NCBI GenBank assembly: GCA_035409945.1
Contig: DAONQC010000004.1
Location: 1-64,000, forward strand
Reading direction: 5' to 3'
Source of the DNA: MWEH01 sp035409945
Lineage (GTDB): Bacteria; Bacillota; Clostridia; Christensenellales; DTU072
Length of the DNA: 64,000 bases
The translations under genes and the position numbers were made by a program. Below, in pieces: positions 19,901 to 27,057 of the stretch. Position 1 is the stretch's first letter, and every line of letters begins with the position of its first letter. The notes under the pieces were generated by a model. It did no database searches. It saw only the letters and a program-made list of their open reading frames with translations, and was not told the DNA's origin.

Positions 19901-19953
19901 AATATAGCCGTCATTAAAACTATTGATATTTTAGCTTTCTTCCCCATACTCAC
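13933..19953 (-). CDS. Giant cell-surface M6-family metalloprotease with Ig-like, RCC1-like and InlB-type repeats
   Basis: 2006 residues. An N-terminal hydrophobic segment (residues 9-30) acts as signal or anchor. The catalytic domain at about 160-480 has HEMAHVLSAPD (His338, Glu339, His342), the immune-inhibitor-A type zinc site. Residues about 740-980 contain RCC1-like propeller repeats (SVGREHVLALRDD, GVIEYVGDNEI). Several bacterial Ig-like domains follow (about 1040-1500). Near 1790-1950 are InlB-type B repeats (TVTFYEEDG, YEFAGWDKE). A C-terminal membrane helix (VALSTVIVGGIAYALASI) and KPKKTKKK tail anchor it. The start is either GTG 19953 (GGAG at 7 bases) or ATG 19947 (AGAGG at 5). It probably cleaves host or mucus proteins. 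Confidence 0.9.
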   Translation of the reverse strand: MSMGKKAKISIVLMTAILIVLIVVAASIVLSKNSIENTDFTNVVENVGVERVPDKYSFKKEIEVDGKVFEFYQSGDQQFKYDRDKDGNVLIPNEDRTNLEYLTKVDGKIIGSGVTIDQDSSMVVKISVDDLDRNDPRFTLETVEVMSQNRLSNNTTSETKISIKNLVVYVTFPDDESTPDIDAYLDVFARFDNYYKEVTQNRIVIDSIHAREADGSVYIYTAPNERSYYNVYGAARRTKEHELMRDICVNIATKFPDLTADDIDQIGPDGGPDGCIDSLSILVADSREPTWNGLLWPHRWNVRGIKGAKDDDPKMLGKWFGDYSFNFVDSLDIGVACHEMAHVLSAPDYYHYQYDFVPVGEWDLMADTKPNPQYMLTHTLDKYLKCVNPDEIYEVTESGTYTAYAISLPRGSGIGASQPLAYKIATKRPNEYIMVEMRTKTSGYDWVLPGTGLIVYRVIEGINGNRTAIYGKSNRLDEVFVYRPYVYSQLSGTNLSLYSSSFLDTKFSYVSIHNKYFNKVGKPLDINNRNLFESDAIYYSDGTNTGIQIIPLSTEITHSQFRIILPDDDSTTNISDKFEIINAELFEDEMGAGVKFSFEVERGLDFSLLKDVQALLVKEGQSPWSVATINIDRFKMEYDNSKSAFEGRFYLRETVDPNNIFYHSKVKTGNVVLEEEYPEHVSLVILDSNNRSVEKKVVINKNDKSWNELTKKYPSVLIYASDSMSIVVDKNGIAKTNLPVGHTGNELEETFNAKWNIEGKGPYTSISVGREHVLALRDDRTVDAHGQYYCLELDAKYWSDIVKVAVGSGASYGLTSKGTVLSIGNNTYHQMEVESWTDIIDIKANSFNVIGITRDGRVKAKGKYPDDLKQALEAEVNVAQVGLAVDYAVIVYRDGRVKAFGDIINLSELNEELASLTGIKKVSATNSYFSLLTAEGKVLTPMAKGISEAFVEKLNNLVDIVDLSCSNFHAMFLREDGVIEYVGDNEIYRTNLDFGNLVYTEDEFRKVEEIEIIDDFGCFMPTEIQLDCDENSPKSTYLTLKTIAEGGGPSTYKRLIYSTSVVEGHIDAVAEIQIDVVSHPSTGNYALGEGQDVTIWKITAKKEGYIRLNIRANGTNISKTIDIEVKKFSPLEGILIEGTKLDINGNPDLTKPSIYIQEYAIDATIAPQGVKLKVLKNPLNALGKTSLPSPTYTVEPSGLVTISDDGQIRAVKGVTGECIVTATLTIDNTTYSTQTKVKIISEIESVSSVYPDGITVFDLKYGDFLPYDKMQIKVICNIEGESVETLMGVSESMVDLTTFNPMTLGNQQVKVTYFGKTCYFDVCVKDYITHIEVVNPKVRYKLETAVIDANIDIGVIKYKKASGGDKVTCEYLDTPFGGKFSTNLIQTDLFTTPIERTIEVIYSNKIGEYLNQVRTTYKIQVVDYITHIGFGESSAMTGDYFYAEYLAELIEYPVYLEFTYKSTKVLLVDAARVTINGYDNSLVGVQEITFSYKDEFGNEFVTSPELVYVFLSYQGLAIDGWDMPLEKYSEKCFYYFQNDDLNLGPIQWMFNDRKFMTIEKEGFLENQNMYYTYETNEVGEVAGCFNKSVVGKLMYVAINIYAKETTGGFQRQITYYIPTFGILRWEIMGLKEDGQFVSKGTKENPLEFTYADYDRYPSISLIALYFNPENEDEISAYISPLNISFDPNLIDEPQKLNIQFIEDSKPLSKVGSELVEQEYWIVFRDKITVTIQSSNPEYGSVDIAKVEVKYGTPVSMDSNTLTIGDAIVRALPTTQTEEFTYSFVNWTGVQNVVIEDFTILANFNRDYVNYTVTFYEEDGVTEILKKVDYHYGDVVTVPDAPTKEADKTNTYEFAGWDKEVVNVASNASYTATFTATKIDYTVTITGGSVNGEVVPTTINDGDEIEVTADDAPEGKVFDGWYVNGVKVSSDIHLTYTFNGSLGMLTLEARYMDANVEDTDETIEGSISSSSVGPTEAAVAVALSTVIVGGIAYALASISKPKKTKKK

Positions 19954-20177
19954 CTCTTATCTCCACACTCGCCATACATATCATGCTAATATATAACGGA
20001 GCCAGATAAACCATATGCTTTTACCTTGACAACTGAAGATATAGTATATAAACCTAGTAGGTACACATAAAATGTTATGTAAAGTTTAACACTCTATAGC
20101 TCCATTTTCAATATCGCATTACTTACGATACCTGTACTTTCCAATAAAAAGTGGCACGTTATTTGCAACATTCAATA

Positions 20178-20285
20178 TAAAACCTTAAGCGAAGGCAACT
20201 AGACATTGAGCCTCCTCACTTTTTATCCGAACTGGTCATCTGTGTAAAACCTGAATAAAAGCAACTGAATGTTGAAGTCTTAGCT
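20178..20285. repeat. Two diverged 68-bp tandem units
   Basis: AAAACCTTAAGCGAAGGCAA at 20178 and AAAACCTGAATAAAAGCAAC at 20246 start similar stretches (each followed by a TTGA segment). The rest of the 19954-20375 gap shows no gene; the promoter of the next gene lies at 20304-20332. Confidence 0.6.
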
Positions 20286-20303
20286 ATTACTTTAGATGCG
20301 GTT

Positions 20304-20332
20304 TTTACAAAAAATGGAAATAAGTGTAATAT
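20304..20332 (+). promoter_or_regulatory. Promoter of the GDSL lipoprotein gene
   Basis: TTTACA (20304-20309), 17 bases, TAATAT (20327-20332). Confidence 0.5.
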
Positions 20333-20375
20333 AAATGTAAGGATTAGACTAATTTATAGATAAGGAAATCTCAAA

Positions 20376-21428
20376 ATGAAAAAGAAAACTGCGCCATTTA
20401 TTTGTATGCTAATCATTGTTTTACTTTCTTTCTTACTTACTTCTTGTCTTTTCACAAATACAGACAGAGCAGACAACTCTTCAACAAAAATCCTTGCTTT
20501 AGGAGATTCCATTGCTGGAGGCATAATTGGAACATATCCAGCAAGCGAGCGTAACAATTACTCGTATTTAGAATTAGTTGGTCAAATAAACAAATTTAGT
20601 TATAAAAACTTAGCTATTGGTGGAAGCAAAACTGAACAACTTCGTGATTATGTTTTACAAAATCAGTCTAATGAACAAAATAATCCGATAAAGCCAATAA
20701 TGGAAGCTGATATAATTATCATTTCAATTTTAGGAAATGATTTTTTAAATAAAGAGCTACCAGAACATTTCAAAGATTCTCTAGAGACCCCACCAATCTT
20801 TACTAAATACGATGCGATTTTATCGGCATCCTATAGTAACATTGACAAAATTGTAAAACGAATAAGGAAACTAAATAGTGATGTCACTTTGATTTTTCAA
20901 ACACTTTATAACCCTGTATATCCAAATTCTTCAAATATAATGAAACCTGATTATAGGCAATATATACGAGAAAACTACCAACCAGAAGCCACAGAAGAAG
21001 ATTTCTATGATATGACCGCAGTTATGATAGATAGGCTTAATAATGTGCTATATAGATATTTAGAATCAAACCCAAATGCTTTTGAAATACTAGACGTAAA
21101 TAAAAAATTTGATACCCTACATAAAAGCAATCCAAACAAATTGGAAAGACTTATTTTTAATGATGAGGTTGGGCATCCAAGTAGCGAAGGTCTAGCAGTT
21201 ATTGCTTGTTTACTTCAAGAGTGGTTAGAAGAGCATAATCTTGCTGAACACACTTCTGCATTTAATAATTACAAAAACGTACGAAAAAACCAGTTAAATA
21301 GACTATATACTGGCACGAGTGTTGATATAAATAGCGCATCAGCTTTAATAGACAGTGCCCTAACATATGACGAAATTAACGATGCATACTTTGATGCAAT
21401 AAATAATATATCTCCAAACACTGACTAA
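20376..21428 (+). CDS. SGNH/GDSL-type hydrolase lipoprotein
   Basis: 350 residues. A signal peptide ends in the lipobox LLTSC (Cys24), so the enzyme should be tethered outside the membrane. Block I is ILALGDSIAGG (Ser45). Block III is present as SILGNDF. The catalytic Asp/His block is DEVGHPSSEG near residue 265. The family hydrolyses esters of lipids, polysaccharide acetyl groups or peptidoglycan; the substrate is not readable. The C-terminal 80 residues are of no known domain. The ribosome site is AAGGA. It is the first plus-strand gene after the surface protease, and not in an operon with it. Confidence 0.85.
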   Translation: MKKKTAPFICMLIIVLLSFLLTSCLFTNTDRADNSSTKILALGDSIAGGIIGTYPASERNNYSYLELVGQINKFSYKNLAIGGSKTEQLRDYVLQNQSNEQNNPIKPIMEADIIIISILGNDFLNKELPEHFKDSLETPPIFTKYDAILSASYSNIDKIVKRIRKLNSDVTLIFQTLYNPVYPNSSNIMKPDYRQYIRENYQPEATEEDFYDMTAVMIDRLNNVLYRYLESNPNAFEILDVNKKFDTLHKSNPNKLERLIFNDEVGHPSSEGLAVIACLLQEWLEEHNLAEHTSAFNNYKNVRKNQLNRLYTGTSVDINSASALIDSALTYDEINDAYFDAINNISPNTD

Positions 21429-21500
21429 TCAAAATTTAAACCTCTGCTGTAGCCTAGCATTGTTTAACCTGCTGCCTCAAAATTTCAGTTTCATTTCTAT

Positions 21501-21623
21501 GTAATGCGTAAAGCCGATTGAGCTACCTATGTTTCCTCTATAGTATGTAAAGCAAATAATTGAACTGCCTATCTTTTCTCAGTAACTGGTATATCAAATT
21601 GAACTACCTATGTGTTCTCAGTG
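21501..21623. repeat. Three diverged 42-bp tandem units
   Basis: Units begin at about 21501, 21543 and 21585. Each carries a variant of ATTGAGCTACCTATGTTTCC followed by CTC. The 42-base period equals four helical turns. This lies in an 800-bp gap between convergent genes. Confidence 0.8.
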
Positions 21624-21706
21624 TTACTACGTTGTTGTTTTGAGCATCACATAAAAGAAATTGATATAAGTAAAATTTAGTTTCGTTTGCGCATAAACAT
21701 AGAATC

Positions 21707-21937
21707 TTAATCATACTCTGGTTCCATACCGTACGTTAAACTCACTAAAAAAGACTGTAGAGCCTTAAAATAGTTTCTATCCTTTTCTAAGTTCCATTCT
21801 TCCTTCATTACTTTGTTGTACTCTTCGTCGTCTAAATCGGCATATTTTCCCTTAAAATATTCTCGCTTAATCAAAACGCTATATGAATAAAAATCACAAC
21901 GCTTATAGAAAACTTGCAAAATGATTACTTTAAGCAA
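21707..21937 (-). pseudogene. Probable gene fragment of unknown origin
   Basis: The frame can only start at TTG and has no ribosome site. The C-terminal 50 residues (REYFKGKYADLDDEEYNKVM, then KEEW) have a protein-like, charged composition. I do not recognise a family. On the plus strand, 21963-22124 also reads open without a start codon (KETGGLIDLRADDLLESILK), another possible fragment. Confidence 0.3.
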
Positions 21938-22130
21938 AGAGCAGGTTATACTACTCCATTAGTCTCTCATAAAAGAAACTGGTGGCCTGATTGATTTGCG
22001 TGCTGACGACTTGCTTGAATCTATACTAAAAACTCCTCTTATTGCTTTTGAAAGTATTGAACACCCTTTTGTTATGTTTTATGTATTCCTTCAATGCATA
22101 AGTAACGCCAAAACCTTTAGTTAGCGGAAA

Positions 22131-22165
22131 AATAAAAGGTACGGACTTTTGTATGGTCCGTACCT
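22131..22165 (-). terminator. Rho-independent terminator of the DUF308-like gene
   Basis: A perfect 10-bp stem AGGTACGGAC/GTCCGTACCT (22137-22146 and 22156-22165) with a 9-base loop. It is followed on the minus strand by TTTTATTTTT. Confidence 0.85.
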
Positions 22166-22228
22166 GAAAATGTACCATTTTTTACTTAAGGTAAATTTTA
22201 TATGTGTGTGCTTACTTTTGTTAGTCTT

Positions 22229-22729
22229 TTATGCCACTGATTTTATAAAAGCAAGTAGCCCTGCAGCAGCAAAGGATGCTCCGAAAAGTATATACATCCA
22301 ATCTTCAGCAACAAATGCAATTGCTATCATAACTGCACCAGCTAGTAAGCCTAGTATAAACACTCCATATGTTAATCCTGCTTTGAAACCTTTTTCTTTC
22401 CTGTTTATAGATATAGCAAGCATTAATATTGCGATGAGAATAATTACAACTCCTAAGATAATAAGTGCAGTTTTAAGTCTATATACAGCTAAAAAGACTA
22501 GTAATACACCAGCTATTATCATAATGATTTCTTTTGCATATCTTCTTCTAGCAAGGTTATATGAACCTGTACCAACAAAGAAAAGACCAAGAGCTATTAA
22601 GATATATTGCAAATATGTGTTGCGGAAAATGCAAATTAAAACACCACTAGCAATTGCTATAGCACCTAAAATTAAATTTACAACATCAATTCTTACACTG
22701 TTTGATTTTACTTCTTTGGATTTTCCCAT
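22229..22729 (-). CDS. Six-helix membrane protein, DUF308/HdeD-like
   Basis: 166 residues with a short hydrophilic N-terminus. Six membrane helices are arranged as two similar three-helix halves (VVNLILGAIAIASGVLICIF, YILIALGLFFVGTG, IIMIIAGVLLVFLAV, ALIILGVVIILIAILML, and so on). This is the pattern of the DUF308 family, some members of which are linked to acid resistance. The ribosome site is AAGGAGGG. It is transcribed alone and ends in a clear terminator. Confidence 0.65.
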   Translation of the reverse strand: MGKSKEVKSNSVRIDVVNLILGAIAIASGVLICIFRNTYLQYILIALGLFFVGTGSYNLARRRYAKEIIMIIAGVLLVFLAVYRLKTALIILGVVIILIAILMLAISINRKEKGFKAGLTYGVFILGLLAGAVMIAIAFVAEDWMYILFGASFAAAGLLAFIKSVA

Positions 22730-22998
22730 TTTTCCCTCCTTATTTAATCTTTTTTATTTATACATCTAAAATCAAATGATGCTTAGATGCTTAGTCATAA
22801 TATAACATAAAGCAGCCATTTTCGCCCACTAATTAACCTAGTCTATCTATATTCTAATATGTACAATAATTTATAGCACTTGCGTTTTGTATGTTACTAA
22901 AAGTTGAATATAATGGCGCGATTCCACTCATATATCAATTGATTTTTCAATTTGGAACCAAAGCGAGACGGTTATTTAATTGAATATCATCCAATATG

Positions 22999-24729
22999 CT
23001 AGTTTTCTAAATTCATGGTTTTCCACATCTTGCTATATGCACCACTTATTTTCTGTACTAAAGCTTTGTGGTTTCCTTCTTCAACAATTTTACCATCTTC
23101 TAAAACGATTATCTTATCTGCATTTTTAATTGTTGAAAGCCTATGCGCAACAACTAAAGTTGTCCTACCCTCACTTAAACTAGATATTGCAGCTTGAATT
23201 TGCGCTTCTGTAATATTATCTAAAGCTGATGTAGCTTCATCTAAAATTAGTATTTTGGGATTTTTTAAAAATGCTCTAGCTATAGATATTCTTTGACGTT
23301 GTCCACCTGAAAGTTGAATCCCTCTTTCGCCTACCCAAGTATCATATTTATCTTGAAGTGTCATTACATAATCATGGATCCCTGCATTTTTAGCAGCCTC
23401 TATGATGTCTTCATCACTTGCATCAATTTTGCCAAATGCAATATTTTCTTTGACAGTCCCATCGAAGATAAACACATCTTGAGCTACAATCGCCATATTG
23501 CGCCTTAATGACTTCCGGGTAATATCAGTTATATCTACCCCATCTAATAAAATCTCCCCACTATCTATTTCATAAAAACGCATTATCAAATGGCAAATGG
23601 TTGTTTTTCCGCCCCCTGAACCACCTACTATAGCAGTTGTTTTTCCTTTTTCAAGTTTGAAGTTTAAGTTAGAAAGTACATCATCCTTTTTGTATGCAAA
23701 CGATACATCTTTAAATTCAATTTCACCTTCAACATCTTTCATATCTATTGCATCTGGACTATCAAATTCCGATTTTTGATCCATAACCTCAATAAATCTA
23801 ACAAATCCTGTCATACCTGCTTGCAACTGCTCATAAATTGCTACTAATAATTTGATAGGATTAATTAACACTGCAATGTATAAAATGAAAGCCGCAAACT
23901 CACCTGTATTTATTAGTCCTTTATAGAAAAACAGTCCACCTGCAATTAATACAATGAAATATAAAAAGTCACTTGCAAAACCTAAAGTCGCATAAAACAC
24001 TCCCATCATTTTGTAAGCTTTTCCTCTTGAGGTTTTATACTCTTCATTTACATGGTTAAAGCGTTTTTCAGCATATTCCTCTACTCCATAGGCTTTGGTA
24101 ACTCTAACTCCAGAAATTGTTGTAGCAACATCAGCATTAAGTGCTGCAGTTTTTTCTCGCATTTCTCTAAACGCTGCACTCATTTTCTTTCGTATAAGAC
24201 TAGCTATTACTGCAATGATTGGTAATGCTACAAAAACAATTAATGTAAGTGGTATATTTATTGTCATTAGCATTACAAACGCACCTACTATTGTAATTAT
24301 CGAAATCAAAGAGTCTTCTGGACCATGGTGGGCAAGTTCACTTACTTCAAATAAATCATTGACAATTCGCGACATGATTGAGCCAGTTTTTTCATTATCA
24401 AAATATGCGCAAGGTAATTTTTGTAAATGCCTAAACATATCCTTTCTCATGTCCCCTTGCATTCTCACGCCGAGCATATGTCCCCAATAATCAACTACAT
24501 ATGTTAAAAATGCTCTAAAAACATACACAAGTAATAATACAACTGCCCAGATAATAATCATTTGTATATTTTGATTAGGAACGTAATCGTTAATTATATT
24601 TTTTGTTATTGCTGGATAAAATAAATTGATACTAGCTATAAACAGTGCACAAATTATATCTAGTAAAAATAACTTCCAATGGGGTTTATAGTAACTTGCA
24701 AATCTTTTTAATACTTGTCTTTTTTTCAT
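22999..24729 (-). CDS. ABC exporter, fused permease and ATPase
   Basis: 576 residues. Six membrane helices occupy residues 1-310. The nucleotide-binding domain follows, with Walker A GGSGGGKTT near 370, the signature LSGGQRQRISIARAF, Walker B ILILDEATSALD and the H-loop VAHRLSTI. This is a homo- or heterodimeric half-exporter of the MsbA/LmrA class. Substrate unknown. No second half-transporter gene is adjacent, so it may work as a homodimer. The start follows GAGAGGAC. Confidence 0.93.
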   Translation of the reverse strand: MKKRQVLKRFASYYKPHWKLFLLDIICALFIASINLFYPAITKNIINDYVPNQNIQMIIIWAVVLLLVYVFRAFLTYVVDYWGHMLGVRMQGDMRKDMFRHLQKLPCAYFDNEKTGSIMSRIVNDLFEVSELAHHGPEDSLISIITIVGAFVMLMTINIPLTLIVFVALPIIAVIASLIRKKMSAAFREMREKTAALNADVATTISGVRVTKAYGVEEYAEKRFNHVNEEYKTSRGKAYKMMGVFYATLGFASDFLYFIVLIAGGLFFYKGLINTGEFAAFILYIAVLINPIKLLVAIYEQLQAGMTGFVRFIEVMDQKSEFDSPDAIDMKDVEGEIEFKDVSFAYKKDDVLSNLNFKLEKGKTTAIVGGSGGGKTTICHLIMRFYEIDSGEILLDGVDITDITRKSLRRNMAIVAQDVFIFDGTVKENIAFGKIDASDEDIIEAAKNAGIHDYVMTLQDKYDTWVGERGIQLSGGQRQRISIARAFLKNPKILILDEATSALDNITEAQIQAAISSLSEGRTTLVVAHRLSTIKNADKIIVLEDGKIVEEGNHKALVQKISGAYSKMWKTMNLEN

Positions 24730-24803
24730 ATAGTCCTCTCTTTTATCTACCTTACTATACTACCAAAAATCCCCTTATAACTAAACTAAATTAACTTACT
24801 AAA

Positions 24804-25087
24804 GTTAATAAACACAAAGAAACTACAAGGCAATCATCTAACTTCTTTTAGACACATAGAAAGAGATTAGTTAATAGACGCGAGAACCATACGGTGACCA
24901 TCTCTATCCATTGATACACAGGAACGGAACAGGTTAATAAACAGCGAGAAGCTATATTGCACCCCGTCACACCCCTTGATACATGGAAATAGATTAGTTA
25001 ATAGACGCGAGAACCATATGAAAGCAATCTCGCCGACCTTTGATATACAGGAACGGAATAAGTTAAAAAACAACACAAAACTATTTC
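24804..25087. repeat. Higher-order tandem repeat, A-B-A-B pattern
   Basis: Units starting with GTTAATA occur at 24804, 24870, 24933 and 24997, and a partial unit at 25062 (periods 66, 63, 64, 65). Units 2 and 4 share GTTAATAGACGCGAGAACCA and end in GGAACGGAA. Units 1 and 3 share GTTAATAAACA and end in TAGATTA. The dimer period is exactly 129 bp (24804, 24933, 25062). Confidence 0.92.
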
Positions 25088-25117
25088 AATAAATTTGTGT
25101 GTGATAATGCTCAAATC

Positions 25118-25146
25118 TTGCTAGTATATGTTCGATATGCTAAAAT
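25118..25146 (+). promoter_or_regulatory. Promoter of the sialic acid locus, giving a leaderless mRNA
   Basis: TTGCTA (25118-25123), 17 bases, TAAAAT (25141-25146). The ATG of the next gene is at 25153, seven bases after the -10 box, where transcription should begin. No Shine-Dalgarno site precedes it. Confidence 0.6.
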
Positions 25147-25152
25147 AACTGC

Positions 25153-26796
25153 ATGCTACGTGAAGATTTTCCAAGACCTAAATTTATACGTCCTCGCTGG
25201 AAATCCTTGGATGGAAAGTGGCAATTTTGTGCTACACCAGATAGTGACTTTAATACATCAACTTGTAACTATGATTTGTCTATAAACATACCAGATGCAC
25301 TGATAAACTCAGATGATATTTATAGCCAAAGAGCTTTAAGCGATGCAGTTACATACAGTAAAGATATAAAATTATCTCAAGCAGAAGTTGTAGGCACTAC
25401 AAAGATTTGTATAAACTCCGTTATAGGCGATGTAAAAATCTATATAAACGGCAATCTTGCAGCACAAAGAAAAGGAATAGTTGGAAATATTTCAATTAAC
25501 ATTTCTGATTTTGTGGTAGTTGGAAAAAATCAAATAACTTTGTTTGTAGTTAGAGACCCATTATTTGCTCCTAGTGTTATACGACACCCTCGTATTGCAG
25601 GGAGTGTATGGCTAGAATTTTCTGCAAAGTCATATTTTGAAAATATTGTAACAAGAGCTGCAACCCCTAATTCATCTTTTTACATAACTGGACACATAAT
25701 CAATGTACAAGATGATATGAGAGTACAAGTTGATGTAACTACTCCAGAAGGTAAAGTGCTTAACTTTGCCTATGACGGAAAAGAAACTTTAAATATACGC
25801 ATACCCATACCGAGTCCTGTTACTCTCTGGAAAGTATTGGATGGAAAAATCTATTACTTCAAAGTCACCCTTAAAAACAGCAAAGGTGGTATTTGCGATA
25901 CTTTCCATACATATGCAGCGTTTCGTGATTTAGCGATATCAGGAACAAATGTATTTGTTAATAGCGAACCTATATTTTTTAGACATGTTACAGACCACTA
26001 CTCACCCAGTATTCACGAAGCTAATTTGGATATCTTAAAACAACACTTAGCGACGGTGGTTGCTCTTGGATTTAATGGTATAGTGGCAGATGGTTTTATG
26101 CCCTCTCCACAGTATCTTTATCTTGCAGATAGACTGGGTTTAACTATTAATGCGCCACTTCTTCCCGATGGACTTTATTCATATTCTGAAGATGCTTCTA
26201 AAGTAATTCAAGCTTGCATTACTAACCAAATAGTAAACAATTTGGGCATCCCTTCTCTAACTTTATGGCACTCATACTCTAATTTTAATCCAGGAGCTGA
26301 ATTTACATCATATCTTCTAAATATATGTAAACAATTTGATCCTAGCATCATATTAGTAGCATCACCTGGCGACCCTATACCTAATTTAATAATGAATATG
26401 AGACTTGCTTTTTCAACTAAAGAAGATGCTTTTAAAGAGATTTCACACCACTTGAAACTATCACAAACTTTAAATGTTCCACTGTATTATAGTTCCATAT
26501 CTATGGGTGATTTAATAGGAGCATATACAAGCAAATCAGCTGATGAAAAACAATTTATAGATACTTATGAATTTGTACTAGGACTACTTATGACTAAAAA
26601 TGCAGCTGGTTTTTCCTATATATCCATGATGGATAGTGATGAACATAACGGTGGTATTTTAGATTCAAATGGTGAATTCAAGTTATCTAACTCTGCTTTA
26701 GCCTCGATAAAAGAAGCTAACGTAAGAAGATCAATGGCTGAACTTACCCCCATCCTAAATAAAATCAATGCAGATAAAGAAACTCCAAAGCCATAA
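25153..26796 (+). CDS. Glycoside hydrolase family 2-like protein, catalytic residues apparently lost
   Basis: 547 residues. The N-terminus (RPRWKSLDGKWQFCATPD) and the jelly-roll segment (DVKIYINGNLAAQRKG) are those of GH2 beta-galactosidases/glucuronidases. An immunoglobulin-like part and a TIM barrel follow (NVFVNSEPIFFRHVTDHYSP, ATVVALGFNGIVADGF). The acid/base motif normally reads W-S-x-x-N-E; here it is WHSYSNFN, with no glutamate. A nucleophile glutamate is not evident in the later barrel strand. No signal peptide. It may bind rather than cleave sugars, or be an unusual enzyme. It lies upstream of a sialidase and NanA on the same strand. Confidence 0.7.
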   Translation: MLREDFPRPKFIRPRWKSLDGKWQFCATPDSDFNTSTCNYDLSINIPDALINSDDIYSQRALSDAVTYSKDIKLSQAEVVGTTKICINSVIGDVKIYINGNLAAQRKGIVGNISINISDFVVVGKNQITLFVVRDPLFAPSVIRHPRIAGSVWLEFSAKSYFENIVTRAATPNSSFYITGHIINVQDDMRVQVDVTTPEGKVLNFAYDGKETLNIRIPIPSPVTLWKVLDGKIYYFKVTLKNSKGGICDTFHTYAAFRDLAISGTNVFVNSEPIFFRHVTDHYSPSIHEANLDILKQHLATVVALGFNGIVADGFMPSPQYLYLADRLGLTINAPLLPDGLYSYSEDASKVIQACITNQIVNNLGIPSLTLWHSYSNFNPGAEFTSYLLNICKQFDPSIILVASPGDPIPNLIMNMRLAFSTKEDAFKEISHHLKLSQTLNVPLYYSSISMGDLIGAYTSKSADEKQFIDTYEFVLGLLMTKNAAGFSYISMMDSDEHNGGILDSNGEFKLSNSALASIKEANVRRSMAELTPILNKINADKETPKP

Positions 26797-27000
26797 CTTG
26801 CACGTTCAATGGAAATAACCAAGTAAGGAACGAGAAGTCAAATACACTATTAGAAAGACCTAGAAAGTGCGTGCTGATAAAGAAACTCCGAAACCATAAA
26901 TCTTACCTCGTACAGACAGGAAGAACTAGAACCAATAATTACGTACGAAACATAGCTAAGGCAGATAAAAAATCCAAAGTCATAAATTGCACACCTCAAC
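26769..27000. repeat. Three copies of the 3' end of the GH2-like gene
   Basis: GCAGATAAAGAAACTCCAAA, followed by GCCATAA, is the end of the gene (26770). It recurs with changes at 26872 (GCTGATAAAGAAACTCCGAA) and at 26961 (GCAGATAAAAAATCCAAAGT). The units are about 103 and 89 bp long. Confidence 0.9.
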
Positions 27001-27057
27001 ATACTTTACATAGCATGTGTAGTATAAACACCAACTGTATTCAAGAGAGGAGCCAAA

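Noticed and set aside
22850..22998. Possible gene or operator around ATCAATTGAT in the gap before the ABC exporter
   Set aside because: A short AT-rich palindrome expected by chance, downstream of both flanking minus-strand features of interest.
24867..25076. 69-residue minus-strand reading frame (and others within repeat arrays)
   Set aside because: It is the translation of the 64-bp tandem repeat (repeated FNLFRSC segments), with no ribosome site.
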